DNA from: Firmicutes bacterium ADurb.Bin146
GTDB lineage: Bacteria > Bacillota > Clostridia > DUPQ01
Assembly (NCBI GenBank): GCA_002070475.1
Contig: MWDI01000060.1
Span: 28,373-92,372, forward strand
DNA: 64,000 nt
Direction of reading: 5' to 3'
In this document: positions 46,980-56,198 of the stretch, piece after piece
Position numbering within the stretch: position 1 is the first letter of the stretch
How the letters are laid out: every line of letters begins with the position of its first letter
Program-made: the position numbers and the translations under genes
The notes under the pieces: generated by a model
Databases searched by the model: none
Seen by the model: the letters and a program-made list of their open reading frames with translations, nothing else
What the model was told of the DNA's origin: nothing

Positions 46980-49900
46980 ACTGGACTGAACAACAGCAAC
47001 AGGCAATAAACTTAAGGAATACTGAAATATTAGTTACCGCAGCAGCAGGAAGCGGCAAAACTGCAACACTTATTGAACGTATTATCAATATCCTTTCTGA
47101 TGAACAACAAAATGTTCAATGTGAGAATCTTCTGGTAACCACATTTACTAATGCTGCTGCAGGAGAAGTAAAAGAAAAAATTCGAAAAGCATTGAGAGAA
47201 AGAATAATTCAAGATTCATCAAACCTTTATATATATAATCAATATAAAAATATATCAAGAGCCACAATTTCCACTCTACATTCGTTTTGTTCAGAAATTA
47301 TTAGAAAAAATTCGAGCCTTATTGATATTGATCCTGGATTTTCAATTGCTGATGAATCTATATCCGATAAATTTCTACTAGATGCTGTGAATGCAGTATA
47401 TGAAGAATACTTGAATAAACAGGATATTTTATTCAATAAGGTGTTATCTACATTTGGTTATGGAAAGAATTTCAATGCTTTAACAGATATAATAATTTCT
47501 GTGATTAGAACTATTAAAAGTTATCCTGATTATGAAAAATGGCTTAAAGAAAGTGCAGATAATACTCTAATTAATGAAGATAAAATACTCTCTTCAGTCT
47601 ATGGCAAAGAAATACGACTATATATAGAAAGAAAATTAAACACATGCTTTAAATACATTGAAGATTTACAGTGTGATATATATGATAACTATGAATTTTC
47701 ACATTACGAAAAACTTATTGAAGAGGATATTTCAATAATAAATTCTGTATTAAAGAACACAGAAACAAATGACTGGGATATGCTTAAGTCAAGCGTGGAA
47801 ATGGTGAAATTCGCAAATTTACCGAGAAAGAAGAAAGATTTCGATGAATCTGTAGTTGATAAAATCAAAGATTGCAGAGATAAGGTCAAAAAAACATTTT
47901 TATTATTAAAATATCAATTATATGATTCAGAGTCAAACATTAAAAAAGATTGTTTATATATGTATGAAATTATAAAAAAGGTAGTTGAAATTATTTTAAG
48001 AACTGACGAAATATACACTGTAATTAAATCAAAAGCTAAACTTATTGATTATGCAGATATGGAGCATATGGCTTTAAAATGTTTGAAAGCAGGAGCATAT
48101 CAGATATATAAAGAAAAATATAAACACATATTAATAGATGAATATCAGGATTTTAACTATGTTCAAGAAAGCATTATTAATTTAATAAGTAAAAATAATG
48201 TTTTTGCGGTAGGAGATATTAAACAAAGCATATACAGATTCCGTAATGCTCAAACTGCAATATTCAAAAATAAATCAGAGTTGTTTAAAAAGGATTCTTC
48301 CAAAGGCAGTAATCTTAACTTAAGTTTCAATTTCAGAAGTAGGGATATTATTTTAGACTATGTAAATGGCATTTTCTCAAATATCATGACTGAAGAACTC
48401 GGTGAAGTCCAATATGGCAATAATGAGAAGTTGCAATATGGTGCTGTTCAGTATTTAAATCAAGTACAGGACAATAACTATATGCCTACAGTTATCAAGA
48501 TTCAATATAATCAGTCAGATTCTAATTTAAAAAATAAGTATTCGCAAGTTGAAACTGAAGCTTATATCATTGCACAAGAAATAATCAAGCTTATTGACAG
48601 CAGATTGATTATTAATGATTCCATATCAGGATTATTAAGGCCAGTTAAAATGTCGGATATTGTTATATTAATGAGATCTGTGAATAATTATGTCAAGACA
48701 TACTGTGATATTCTCAATAAATGTGGTATACCTGTTTATGCTGAGCAGAATATAGAATTTATGAATAATCAAGATATTTCTGATTTATTCGCACTTTTGA
48801 ATATTGTAGATAATCCATATCAGGAAATCTATCTTGCTCAGATAATGAAGAATAAGTTATATAATTTTGATGAATGTGAATTTGTCTTAATAAAGAAAAA
48901 TAATATAAACCTGTATGAATCCCTTCTGGTATATGATACAGATGATAGTTTGTATGTTAAGATAAAAAGATTACTACAGGATATTAATGATATAAGGTTG
49001 TTTGCAAAGAGGAACTCTGTTGAGAAAATCGTATATTATGCTATGACAAAATCAGGTCTTTATTATATAAGCACGAACCAGGACCTTTTAAAAAGATTTT
49101 ATGTCCTCTCGGTTGACTGTTATAAAAAAGGAATCGATGATTTATACGGTTTTATAAGATTTCTTAAAAGTAAAAACAAAAAAGATTTAACTGTAATATC
49201 CAGTATTATGGGTTCTGAAAACAGTAATGCTGTGAATATAATGAGTATACATAAAAGCAAGGGTTTGGAATTTCCGGTTGTAATATTGTCGGGATGTTCA
49301 AGAGGCTTCAATATTGATGATATTAAAAGAAGATTAATTATTGATAGAGAACTTGGTATAGGCTCTGAATACATTAACAGTGATATTAGGACATATCATA
49401 AACATATAACAAAAAATGCATTGTCTTTGAATATCAAAAGACAAAACTTATCTGAAGAGATGAGGATTTTATATGTTGCACTTACAAGAGCCAAGGAAAA
49501 ATTAATAATTACTGGTATAGATAAAAATGCATCGTATGCAATTGTAGCTGATGATGCTAAAAATTTCTTTGATTGGATAATTCCAAATACTGATGAAGCA
49601 TTGATTAAGACAGTAACTGAAAATGAATGTATAAATATAGTTGAAACTTTTAATAATAAAAGTATTCCTGTAATTAGTGCAGAAGAAAAAATACATGATC
49701 ATGCTTATTACCAAAATATTCTAATGAAAATTGGATTCAAGTACCCATACATTGAGGAAACAAAACTTAATAGAAAAGTATCAGCGACTGAGTTATCGAA
49801 ATATCAAAGTAAAAATTATAGTATTGAAGAATTTTATGATACATACCGTGTAAGTTCCAAAAAACTTCCTTTATTCATGGAAAATATAAAAAAATCAATA

Positions 49901-50401
49901 GATGCTTCTAAAAAAGGAACTATAATGCACAAAATAATGGCATCAATTGATTTGAAAAGACTTAATGACCCTGAATACATATATTTTTTAAAATCAAAAG
50001 TAAATGAGCAAGAATATATAGATAATATAGTAGCTTTCATTAGTAGTTCAATCTTTAATGATATATGTAATGCAGATGAAATATATCAAGAAAAAGTCTT
50101 CTTTATGCCTGTAAGTACAAGCTATATTGCATCTTTTACTGATCAGAAATTTAAAGATGAATGTGAAGTTCTTATGCAGGGGGTAATTGACTGCCTTATT
50201 ATAAAAGATGGATATGGAATAATTATTGATTATAAAACAGATAAGGTTAAGAAGGGTAAAGAAAAAGAACATGCTTTAAGATACAAAACTCAAATGGATA
50301 TATATTCTGATGCAGTTGAAAGAATAATGGGAGTAAAAGTAAAAAGCAAAATCATATATTTTTTCAAAACAAACACAAATATAGATTTAAATCTGTTATA
50401 A
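46973..50401 (+). CDS. addA: ATP-dependent helicase/nuclease subunit A
   Basis: A 1142-residue UvrD-like helicase with C-terminal nuclease, the motor of AddAB. Helicase motifs run in order: Q motif NWTEQQQQAI, Walker A TAAAGSGKTA (about 23-32), motif II LIDEYQDF, motif III VGDIKQSIYRFR, motif IV SFNFRS, motif V SIHKSKGLEFPVV and motif VI YVALTRAKE. The RecB-family nuclease is at GVIDCLII...IIDYKTDKV (about 1064-1090). It is slightly shorter than B. subtilis AddA (about 1230). The ATG lies inside the addB stop region (ATGGTAA), so both subunits are made together. Confidence 0.95.
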   Translation: MVNWTEQQQQAINLRNTEILVTAAAGSGKTATLIERIINILSDEQQNVQCENLLVTTFTNAAAGEVKEKIRKALRERIIQDSSNLYIYNQYKNISRATISTLHSFCSEIIRKNSSLIDIDPGFSIADESISDKFLLDAVNAVYEEYLNKQDILFNKVLSTFGYGKNFNALTDIIISVIRTIKSYPDYEKWLKESADNTLINEDKILSSVYGKEIRLYIERKLNTCFKYIEDLQCDIYDNYEFSHYEKLIEEDISIINSVLKNTETNDWDMLKSSVEMVKFANLPRKKKDFDESVVDKIKDCRDKVKKTFLLLKYQLYDSESNIKKDCLYMYEIIKKVVEIILRTDEIYTVIKSKAKLIDYADMEHMALKCLKAGAYQIYKEKYKHILIDEYQDFNYVQESIINLISKNNVFAVGDIKQSIYRFRNAQTAIFKNKSELFKKDSSKGSNLNLSFNFRSRDIILDYVNGIFSNIMTEELGEVQYGNNEKLQYGAVQYLNQVQDNNYMPTVIKIQYNQSDSNLKNKYSQVETEAYIIAQEIIKLIDSRLIINDSISGLLRPVKMSDIVILMRSVNNYVKTYCDILNKCGIPVYAEQNIEFMNNQDISDLFALLNIVDNPYQEIYLAQIMKNKLYNFDECEFVLIKKNNINLYESLLVYDTDDSLYVKIKRLLQDINDIRLFAKRNSVEKIVYYAMTKSGLYYISTNQDLLKRFYVLSVDCYKKGIDDLYGFIRFLKSKNKKDLTVISSIMGSENSNAVNIMSIHKSKGLEFPVVILSGCSRGFNIDDIKRRLIIDRELGIGSEYINSDIRTYHKHITKNALSLNIKRQNLSEEMRILYVALTRAKEKLIITGIDKNASYAIVADDAKNFFDWIIPNTDEALIKTVTENECINIVETFNNKSIPVISAEEKIHDHAYYQNILMKIGFKYPYIEETKLNRKVSATELSKYQSKNYSIEEFYDTYRVSSKKLPLFMENIKKSIDASKKGTIMHKIMASIDLKRLNDPEYIYFLKSKVNEQEYIDNIVAFISSSIFNDICNADEIYQEKVFFMPVSTSYIASFTDQKFKDECEVLMQGVIDCLIIKDGYGIIIDYKTDKVKKGKEKEHALRYKTQMDIYSDAVERIMGVKVKSKIIYFFKTNTNIDLNLL

Positions 50402-50438
50402 TTACAAAAATATCTTTTTTAGAAAAAGAGGTTTAAAA

Positions 50439-51017
50439 GTGATTACAGACAATTTTACTACAAATATTGAAACAGAAATAAAAGTGATGATAACAAAGGC
50501 AGAGTATGAGAATCTGTTTGCCAAAGCACATAATATTTTTTCTCAAATCAATCATTACTATAAGCTTACTGATGAATTGTGCATAAGGCTTCGAAAAATA
50601 AATAATGAGTTTTTTATACAGTATAAAGTTAATAATAATACTGAGCAACTAATAGGTTTAAAAGACAAGACGGAATATTCTATGAACATAGAAGAAGCAG
50701 ATTATATAATTATAAAAAACAATCCGAATGCATTATGGGTATATCTTGGCAAATCAAAAATATCTGATTCATTTGTAATATATAAAGGTTCATTAGAAAC
50801 TTTAAGAGCGAATGTTACCTTGGATTCCTCAATGCGGGATATTGAGATTGACATGAATAGTTATAAAAACAATATAGATTATGAACTGGAATGGGAAATA
50901 GATAAATCTCAGTATAATAAAGCAGTAAGAATTTTAAAAAAATATGGAATTGATATAAGAAACAGAGTAACAGGCTTGTCAAAGTATAAAAGACTTACTG
51001 AATCAAACGCGTGTTAG
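50439..51017 (+). CDS. CYTH-domain protein, YjbK-like
   Basis: A 192-residue protein with the CYTH signature ExExK as ETEIK at residues 11-15. Alternating charged strands follow (LCIRLRKINNEFFIQYK, QLIGLKDKTEY, DIEIDMNSY, YELEWEI). The triphosphate-tunnel fold is used by inorganic triphosphatases, thiamine triphosphatases and RNA triphosphatases. Which activity applies here is unknown; B. subtilis YjbK-type function is the closest guess. The start is GTG at 50439 with AAAGAGG upstream. It lies 37 bases after addA and may share the psuK-addA transcript. Confidence 0.72.
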   Translation: MITDNFTTNIETEIKVMITKAEYENLFAKAHNIFSQINHYYKLTDELCIRLRKINNEFFIQYKVNNNTEQLIGLKDKTEYSMNIEEADYIIIKNNPNALWVYLGKSKISDSFVIYKGSLETLRANVTLDSSMRDIEIDMNSYKNNIDYELEWEIDKSQYNKAVRILKKYGIDIRNRVTGLSKYKRLTESNAC

Positions 51018-51027
51018 TCTTTTGATG

Positions 51028-51056
51028 TTGTTTTAAAGCTTCTTTTAAAGTAGAAT
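51028..51056 (+). promoter_or_regulatory. Possible promoter for the flavin oxidoreductase operon
   Basis: TTGTTT, a 17-base spacer and TAGAAT, ending 37 bases before the ATG at 51094. Confidence 0.45.
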
Positions 51057-51093
51057 TAAATGTAGAATTATATTAGTGATAAAGGAAGAAAAT

Positions 51094-52401
51094 ATGGAAT
51101 ATTCAAGATTTAATTTTAAGACAAGGCAGCAGATTGAAGAATTCTGTACCAAGAATGGGATACAGATAGGTTTTAGTGATGAATTAAAGGTATTATCTAA
51201 ATCTGTTGAAATTGGAAAAAAGACAGTAAAGAATTCATTGGGAATACACCCGATGGAAGGTTGTGATGCAAATCCAGATGGTTCATGCTCTGATCTCGCT
51301 TTAAGAAGGTATGAAAGATTCGCAAAAGGAGGAGCAGGACTTATATGGTTTGAAGCTACAGCAGTAAATCCTAAAGGCAAAGCTAACCCAAGACAGCTTA
51401 ATATAACAGAGGAAAATCTTGAAAAATTCAAAGAAGTAAGGAATATTATCGAGAAAGAATCAGAAGGATGCATAGTAATAATGCAGCTTACGCATTCAGG
51501 TAGATTCTCAAAACCTGAAGGAAAGATGGCGCCTATTTTAGAATGCAAAAACGACATACTGGATAGACATCAGAAATTACAGAAGTTAAATATTATAACT
51601 GACGAAGAACTGGAATCACTTGAAGATGATTTCGCTAAAAGCGCTAAACTTGCATATATGGCAGGTTTTGATGGTGTTGATATGAAATCATGTCACAGGT
51701 ATCTCAATTCAGGACTTTTGGGAGCATTTACCCGAGAAGGCAAATATGGAGGAAGCTTTGAAAACAGAACACGTTTTCTTTTGAACTGTGTTGATAAAAT
51801 AAAGGCTGCCGTTAATGATGATAGCTTTATAATATCAGTAAGATTGAATATTTTTGACTCAATACCGTATCCATACGGATTCGGAGTTGATAAAAGCAAT
51901 TATCTAAACCCTGATTATGAAGAACCTATAAGGCTTGTTAAGATTCTTTATGAAAAAGGTGTCAGGCTTCTAAATGTAACAATGGGTACACCATATTATA
52001 ATCCTCATGTAAACAGGCCTTTTGATTCAGGGGAGTACATACCTCATGAACATCCGCTTGAAGGAGTAGCAAGACTTATACATGGGGCATATGTCATAAA
52101 AAAAGAGGTACCAGAAATGGTCGTTATGGGGACAGGATATTCATGGCTTAGAAACTATGCCCCTTATGTCGCTGCGTTCGTCAAAAAGAATAATATGGCA
52201 GATATCATTGGTTTTGGCAGGGAAGCGCTTGCATACCCAGATTTTGCTTTCGACATTTTACACGACAATGCTATGTCAATAAATAAATGCTGTATTTGTT
52301 GCGGTAAGTGTGTGGAATTAATGAGAGCAGGTAGCACGCCAGGATGTGTAGTTAAGGATACTGATGTATATCTACCGCTTTATAGAGAAATTATTAAGTA
52401 A
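51094..52401 (+). CDS. NADH:flavin oxidoreductase (old yellow enzyme family) with Fe-S motif
   Basis: A 435-residue FMN-dependent TIM-barrel reductase. Family features are GIHPMEGCDAN (about 53-63), GLIWFEATAVNPKG, VIMQLTHSGRFS and the GREALAYPDF phosphate-binding segment. The C-terminus has Cys residues in a C-x2-C-x3-C-x11-C pattern (CCICCGKC, then GC). This is the 4Fe-4S signature of the 2,4-dienoyl-CoA reductase branch, but the protein ends right there without that family's extra FAD/NAD domain. AAGGAAG supports ATG 51094 over the upstream GTG at 51076. It is first of three closely spaced oxidoreductase genes; substrate unknown. Confidence 0.82.
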   Translation: MEYSRFNFKTRQQIEEFCTKNGIQIGFSDELKVLSKSVEIGKKTVKNSLGIHPMEGCDANPDGSCSDLALRRYERFAKGGAGLIWFEATAVNPKGKANPRQLNITEENLEKFKEVRNIIEKESEGCIVIMQLTHSGRFSKPEGKMAPILECKNDILDRHQKLQKLNIITDEELESLEDDFAKSAKLAYMAGFDGVDMKSCHRYLNSGLLGAFTREGKYGGSFENRTRFLLNCVDKIKAAVNDDSFIISVRLNIFDSIPYPYGFGVDKSNYLNPDYEEPIRLVKILYEKGVRLLNVTMGTPYYNPHVNRPFDSGEYIPHEHPLEGVARLIHGAYVIKKEVPEMVVMGTGYSWLRNYAPYVAAFVKKNNMADIIGFGREALAYPDFAFDILHDNAMSINKCCICCGKCVELMRAGSTPGCVVKDTDVYLPLYREIIK

Positions 52402-52414
52402 CAGGAGGAATTAA

Positions 52415-53185
52415 ATGAAAAAGATAGCAATTATTACTGGTGCAGCTAGAGGAATCGGTAATGGAATAGCTTATCAGCTAGCAACAGAAGAATATGATAT
52501 AGCTATACTTGATGTATTTGCACAGGAAGATGTAAATGAGAACATCGATAGGGTTAAAAAAGCAGGTGCTGAGGTTTTATATTTTAAAGGTGACCTGTCA
52601 AAATCCGATGACAGGATTGAATTCGTAAAAACTGTAATGGAACAATATGGAAGGATTGATGTATTGGTTAATAATGCTGGAGTAGGTCCAAAGGTTAGAA
52701 TGGATATTTTGGATACCACAGAAGAAAGTTTTGATTTTGTAATGAATATAAATCTTAAAGGAACATTTTTCCTTACTCAAGCAGTCGCAAATGAAATGAT
52801 TAAGTTAAAAGACACTATGGAAAATTACAAACCTAAAATAATCAATATCAGTTCCATGTCAGCATATACAAGTTCAATTTCGAGAGGAGAATACTGTATT
52901 TCAAAAGCTGGAGTAAGCATGGTAACTAAACTTTTTGCTGACAAACTTGCAGCATATGAAATTAATGTATATGAAATAAGACCTGGAATAATATATACTC
53001 CAATGACTGAAGTAGTAAGAGCGAAATATGATAAGCTTATAGCTGAAGGCATCTGCCCTATTAAGAGATGGGGATATCCTGAGGATATAGCTAATGTTGT
53101 ATCTGCATTTGTTTCAGACAAATTTGCATATTCAACAGGTGAAGTCATAAATGTTGATGGAGGCTTACATATACAAAGATTATAA
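52415..53185 (+). CDS. Short-chain dehydrogenase/reductase
   Basis: A 256-residue classical SDR. The NAD(P) motif is ITGAARGIGNGIA (about residues 6-18) and the structural motif NNAG is at about 87-90. The catalytic Ser and Tyr-x-x-x-Lys are seen in NISSMSAYTSSIS and EYCISKAG (about 158-165). The C-terminus GEVINVDGGLHIQRL is typical. It interconverts a hydroxyl and a keto group, substrate unknown; FabG and glucose dehydrogenases are relatives. ACAGGAGG gives a strong ribosome binding site. It lies 13 bases from both neighbours, so it is clearly part of the same operon as the flavin enzymes. Confidence 0.87.
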   Translation: MKKIAIITGAARGIGNGIAYQLATEEYDIAILDVFAQEDVNENIDRVKKAGAEVLYFKGDLSKSDDRIEFVKTVMEQYGRIDVLVNNAGVGPKVRMDILDTTEESFDFVMNINLKGTFFLTQAVANEMIKLKDTMENYKPKIINISSMSAYTSSISRGEYCISKAGVSMVTKLFADKLAAYEINVYEIRPGIIYTPMTEVVRAKYDKLIAEGICPIKRWGYPEDIANVVSAFVSDKFAYSTGEVINVDGGLHIQRL

Positions 53186-53197
53186 TCGGAGGTAATT

Positions 53198-55168
53198 ATG
53201 AAAATCAGTACGATAACAATAAACGATATTGCATATGATTATGTGAGTGTTAATACTGTGATAGTAGGAACTGGAGCTGCAGGATTCAATGCAGCTGACA
53301 GTTTGTTTGATTTGGGTCAGAAAGATATCTGTATAGTTACTGAAGGAATAAAAATGGGTACATCCCGGAATACTGGTTCAGACAAACAGACTTATTATAA
53401 ACTGACATTAGCAGGAGATGGTTCTGATTCTGTTCATGAGATGGCAAAAACATTATTTAATGGAGGAAGCATGCATGGAGATATTGCTCTTACAGAAGCA
53501 GCATTATCCGCAAAAGGTTTCTATAAGCTGGCATCAATAGGAGTCCCATTTCCGCATAATAAATATGGAGAATATGTCGGTTATAAAACAGATCACGATC
53601 CGCGACAAAGAGCAACCTCTGCAGGACCTTTAACATCAAAATTTATGACAGAAAAACTGGAAATTCAAGTTCAAAATAAAAAAATCATGATTTTTGATGG
53701 ATTCTATGTTATTGGAATACTGCAAGATAAAGGAAGCGCATATGGGCTTGTAGCAATAAATGCAAACAAAGTAAATGAAGAAAATTTTGGTATTACTGTA
53801 TTTAATTGTACAAATATTATTTATGCAACAGGCGGCCCTGCTGGTATTTACGATACTTCAGTTTATCCTATAAGTCATACAGGATCTACAGGTATAGCAT
53901 TTGAAGCAGGAGCGAATGGAATCAACCTTACTGAATCTCAGTATGGAATCGCTTCTATTAAATTTAGATGGAATCTATCTGGTACTTACCAACAGGTTAT
54001 ACCAAGATATATCTCAACTGATTTAGATGGTAATGATGAGAAGGAATTTCTTGATGATTACTTTATTGATAAAGGAAGGTTATTTGACTGCATCTTTTTA
54101 AAAGGTTACCAGTGGCCTTTTGATCCAAGAAAAATTGAAAATCTTGGATCATCAATTATTGATGTACTGGTATTTAATGAAACTGCAATCAAAGGTAGAC
54201 GTGTTTTTATGGATTTTAGAAAGAATCCAAAAGATTTTGATTTTTCTGTACTTAGTGATGAATCTTATACATACCTTAAAAATTCAAATGCTTTTCAAAA
54301 GACACCTATAGAGCGATTAGCGCATATGAACAAGCCAGCAATCGATCTTTATATGAACAATGGTATTGACTTATATAATGAAAACCTTGAGATAGCTGTT
54401 TGCGCACAACACAATAATGGCGGCCTTGAAGCAAATATATGGTATGAAAGCAATTTACGTCATCTGTTCCCAGTAGGAGAAGTTAACGGGACATTTGGAG
54501 TTTACAGGCCAGGTGGAAGCGCACTTAATTCGACACAGGTTGCATCGTTCAGAGCTGCTCAGTACATATCTCAAAATTATGACATAGCTCCTGTATCTGA
54601 AGAGGTTTTTTCAAAATTATGTAATGACCATGTAAGTTCATATCTTAATACTGCTAAAACTTTAATTAAAGATAAAAAAAATACTAATGTACTACAACTT
54701 AGAAAACATTATCAGAAACTGATGACTAAATCTGGAGCTCATATAAGAGGTTTACACGAGGTGACGGAAGCTGTAAATACAAGTTTAAATGAGATTAAGT
54801 CTTTTGTAAATGATACATCAGTTAATGACAGAGCATATCTTATTGATGCTTTCAGAAACAGAGACATTCTGATAACCCGTTATGTTTACCTTTCTGCAAT
54901 AAAGGAATACATTGAAAAAGGAGGAAGATCAAGAGGATCTTATCTTGTTAGAGATGATGAAGGTATTTTACCCATTACAGGTCTTCCAGAAATATTCAGA
55001 TTTAAGTTGGATGATCAAAAATTAATGAGTAAAACTTGTACTGTCAAATATGATAAAGAAACAATGAAAGTAAGCTTCAACTGGCAAGATGTAAGACCGA
55101 TACCCAAAGAAGACAACTGGTTTGAAAATGTCTGGTCGGAATATAGAAAGAAGAACATTATAAAGTAG
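53198..55168 (+). CDS. FAD-dependent fumarate reductase/succinate dehydrogenase-like flavoprotein
   Basis: A 656-residue FAD protein. The dinucleotide fold is at VIVGTGAAGFNAADSL (about 22-37), a second FAD contact is in YATGGPAGIYD, and the C-terminal FAD segment is in FPVGEVNGTFGVYRPGGSALNS (about 428-449, seen at 54475-54540). The fold resembles the flavoprotein subunit of fumarate reductase, but no Fe-S or membrane subunit is encoded nearby and no signal peptide is present. It therefore probably acts as a soluble oxidoreductase with the OYE and SDR proteins. The identity of the substrate is unknown. CGGAGG precedes the ATG. Confidence 0.78.
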   Translation: MKISTITINDIAYDYVSVNTVIVGTGAAGFNAADSLFDLGQKDICIVTEGIKMGTSRNTGSDKQTYYKLTLAGDGSDSVHEMAKTLFNGGSMHGDIALTEAALSAKGFYKLASIGVPFPHNKYGEYVGYKTDHDPRQRATSAGPLTSKFMTEKLEIQVQNKKIMIFDGFYVIGILQDKGSAYGLVAINANKVNEENFGITVFNCTNIIYATGGPAGIYDTSVYPISHTGSTGIAFEAGANGINLTESQYGIASIKFRWNLSGTYQQVIPRYISTDLDGNDEKEFLDDYFIDKGRLFDCIFLKGYQWPFDPRKIENLGSSIIDVLVFNETAIKGRRVFMDFRKNPKDFDFSVLSDESYTYLKNSNAFQKTPIERLAHMNKPAIDLYMNNGIDLYNENLEIAVCAQHNNGGLEANIWYESNLRHLFPVGEVNGTFGVYRPGGSALNSTQVASFRAAQYISQNYDIAPVSEEVFSKLCNDHVSSYLNTAKTLIKDKKNTNVLQLRKHYQKLMTKSGAHIRGLHEVTEAVNTSLNEIKSFVNDTSVNDRAYLIDAFRNRDILITRYVYLSAIKEYIEKGGRSRGSYLVRDDEGILPITGLPEIFRFKLDDQKLMSKTCTVKYDKETMKVSFNWQDVRPIPKEDNWFENVWSEYRKKNIIK

Positions 55169-55172
55169 TTGT

Positions 55173-56126
55173 TCAGTGTAAAGATGGTGTAAATTTTATA
55201 CCATCTGAAAACTGTACATTATGAATGTATGGTTTTTTAATGATAATGATAGGTCTATAAGCTGCCTGTATCAAATCCAGGCAGTTTTTTAATGGTTTAT
55301 AATAATGATATGAAAAACTTAGTGCTGAGTAATCAAAATATGAATAAATTTGATTCCACATCCTCCACAGAACATTAAGCCCATAATTGTAATAAGTAAT
55401 TGAATTTGGAATTGAATTTGAATCTGGCTGTTGAAGTTCAGATATGCATATTATACTTTTATTATACTTTCTGCATAATGCTACTTCATTTTTTATATTG
55501 CTTATTTCCTTATTCCTGTAATAATTCATCACAGCAATATGATCTGACGCATTCTTAATTAAAGCTTCCAGCGTGTCATAATAATTATTATCAAACCAGT
55601 AGGGAATACAAACAATAATTTCAAGGTTAAATTGTTGAGCATAGTTATACGAATTAGTCATATTCTCTAAAAATTTTACCATTATGTCATCTTTATTTCT
55701 ACTCCAGTCTGATAAAAGGTAAGGTTCGACATCAAATACTATACCTGTAAATTTCTCATTATCTGAAACTTTATTATTATACATAGCAATCTGTTTTATC
55801 TTTGCTCTCATGGTCCTGTTACGATTTTCAGTTGCCCAAGAAGGATTACCGGTAAGGTAATAAGTTGAAATGTTGCTTTTATTAAGTGTCCTTATATATG
55901 AACTTGGTTTCATGTTTTCTATCATTTCATCAGTAAAATACTGATAAGAGGCATTTATATTATTCATTGTGATAACTTCTAAAAGATTAGAAAAGCCTAT
56001 TGAGTAAACCTGATCAGTACTCCATGAGAATAAAGAAGTATCATATGTAAGCTGTTGTGGCCTAATTGCATGAAGAGAAGCAATAAATAAAGATAATGCT
56101 ATAGAAACCGTTATTACATTTTTCAT
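55173..56126 (-). CDS. Secreted TIM-barrel-like protein of unknown function
   Basis: I do not recognise a named family. The first 20 residues form a signal peptide (MKNVITVSIALSLFIASLHA). The mature 297 residues show barrel-like strands: NISTYYLTG, FTGIVFDVEPYLL (about 126-138), LEIIVCIPYWFD, HIAVMNYYR and IICISELQQ. The order of a DVEP motif, then a PYWF strand and an MNYYR strand, recalls GH18-like glycosidases, where Asp and Glu act in catalysis and a Tyr follows. The classical DxxDxDxE motif is incomplete. A cell-surface glycosidase or inactive relative is the best guess. It overlaps no neighbour and is convergent with the oxidoreductase operon. Confidence 0.55.
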   Translation of the reverse strand: MKNVITVSIALSLFIASLHAIRPQQLTYDTSLFSWSTDQVYSIGFSNLLEVITMNNINASYQYFTDEMIENMKPSSYIRTLNKSNISTYYLTGNPSWATENRNRTMRAKIKQIAMYNNKVSDNEKFTGIVFDVEPYLLSDWSRNKDDIMVKFLENMTNSYNYAQQFNLEIIVCIPYWFDNNYYDTLEALIKNASDHIAVMNYYRNKEISNIKNEVALCRKYNKSIICISELQQPDSNSIPNSITYYNYGLNVLWRMWNQIYSYFDYSALSFSYHYYKPLKNCLDLIQAAYRPIIIIKKPYIHNVQFSDGIKFTPSLH

Positions 56127-56198
56127 TTGTCACTCATAAAAACATCATATATCATATATGATATTATATACTAATTAAAATAAAATAATTATACATTT

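Noticed and set aside
55183..55212. AGATGGT...ACCATCT inverted repeat as terminator of the oxidoreductase operon
   Set aside because: No T-run follows, the loop is ten bases, and it lies within the coding end of the minus-strand gene.
56141..56180. Tandem ATATCATATATGATAT repeats as a CRISPR-like or mobile-element end
   Set aside because: A short AT-rich palindromic tract without spacers, target-site duplication or transposase; retained only as a possible relative of the htpG palindrome.
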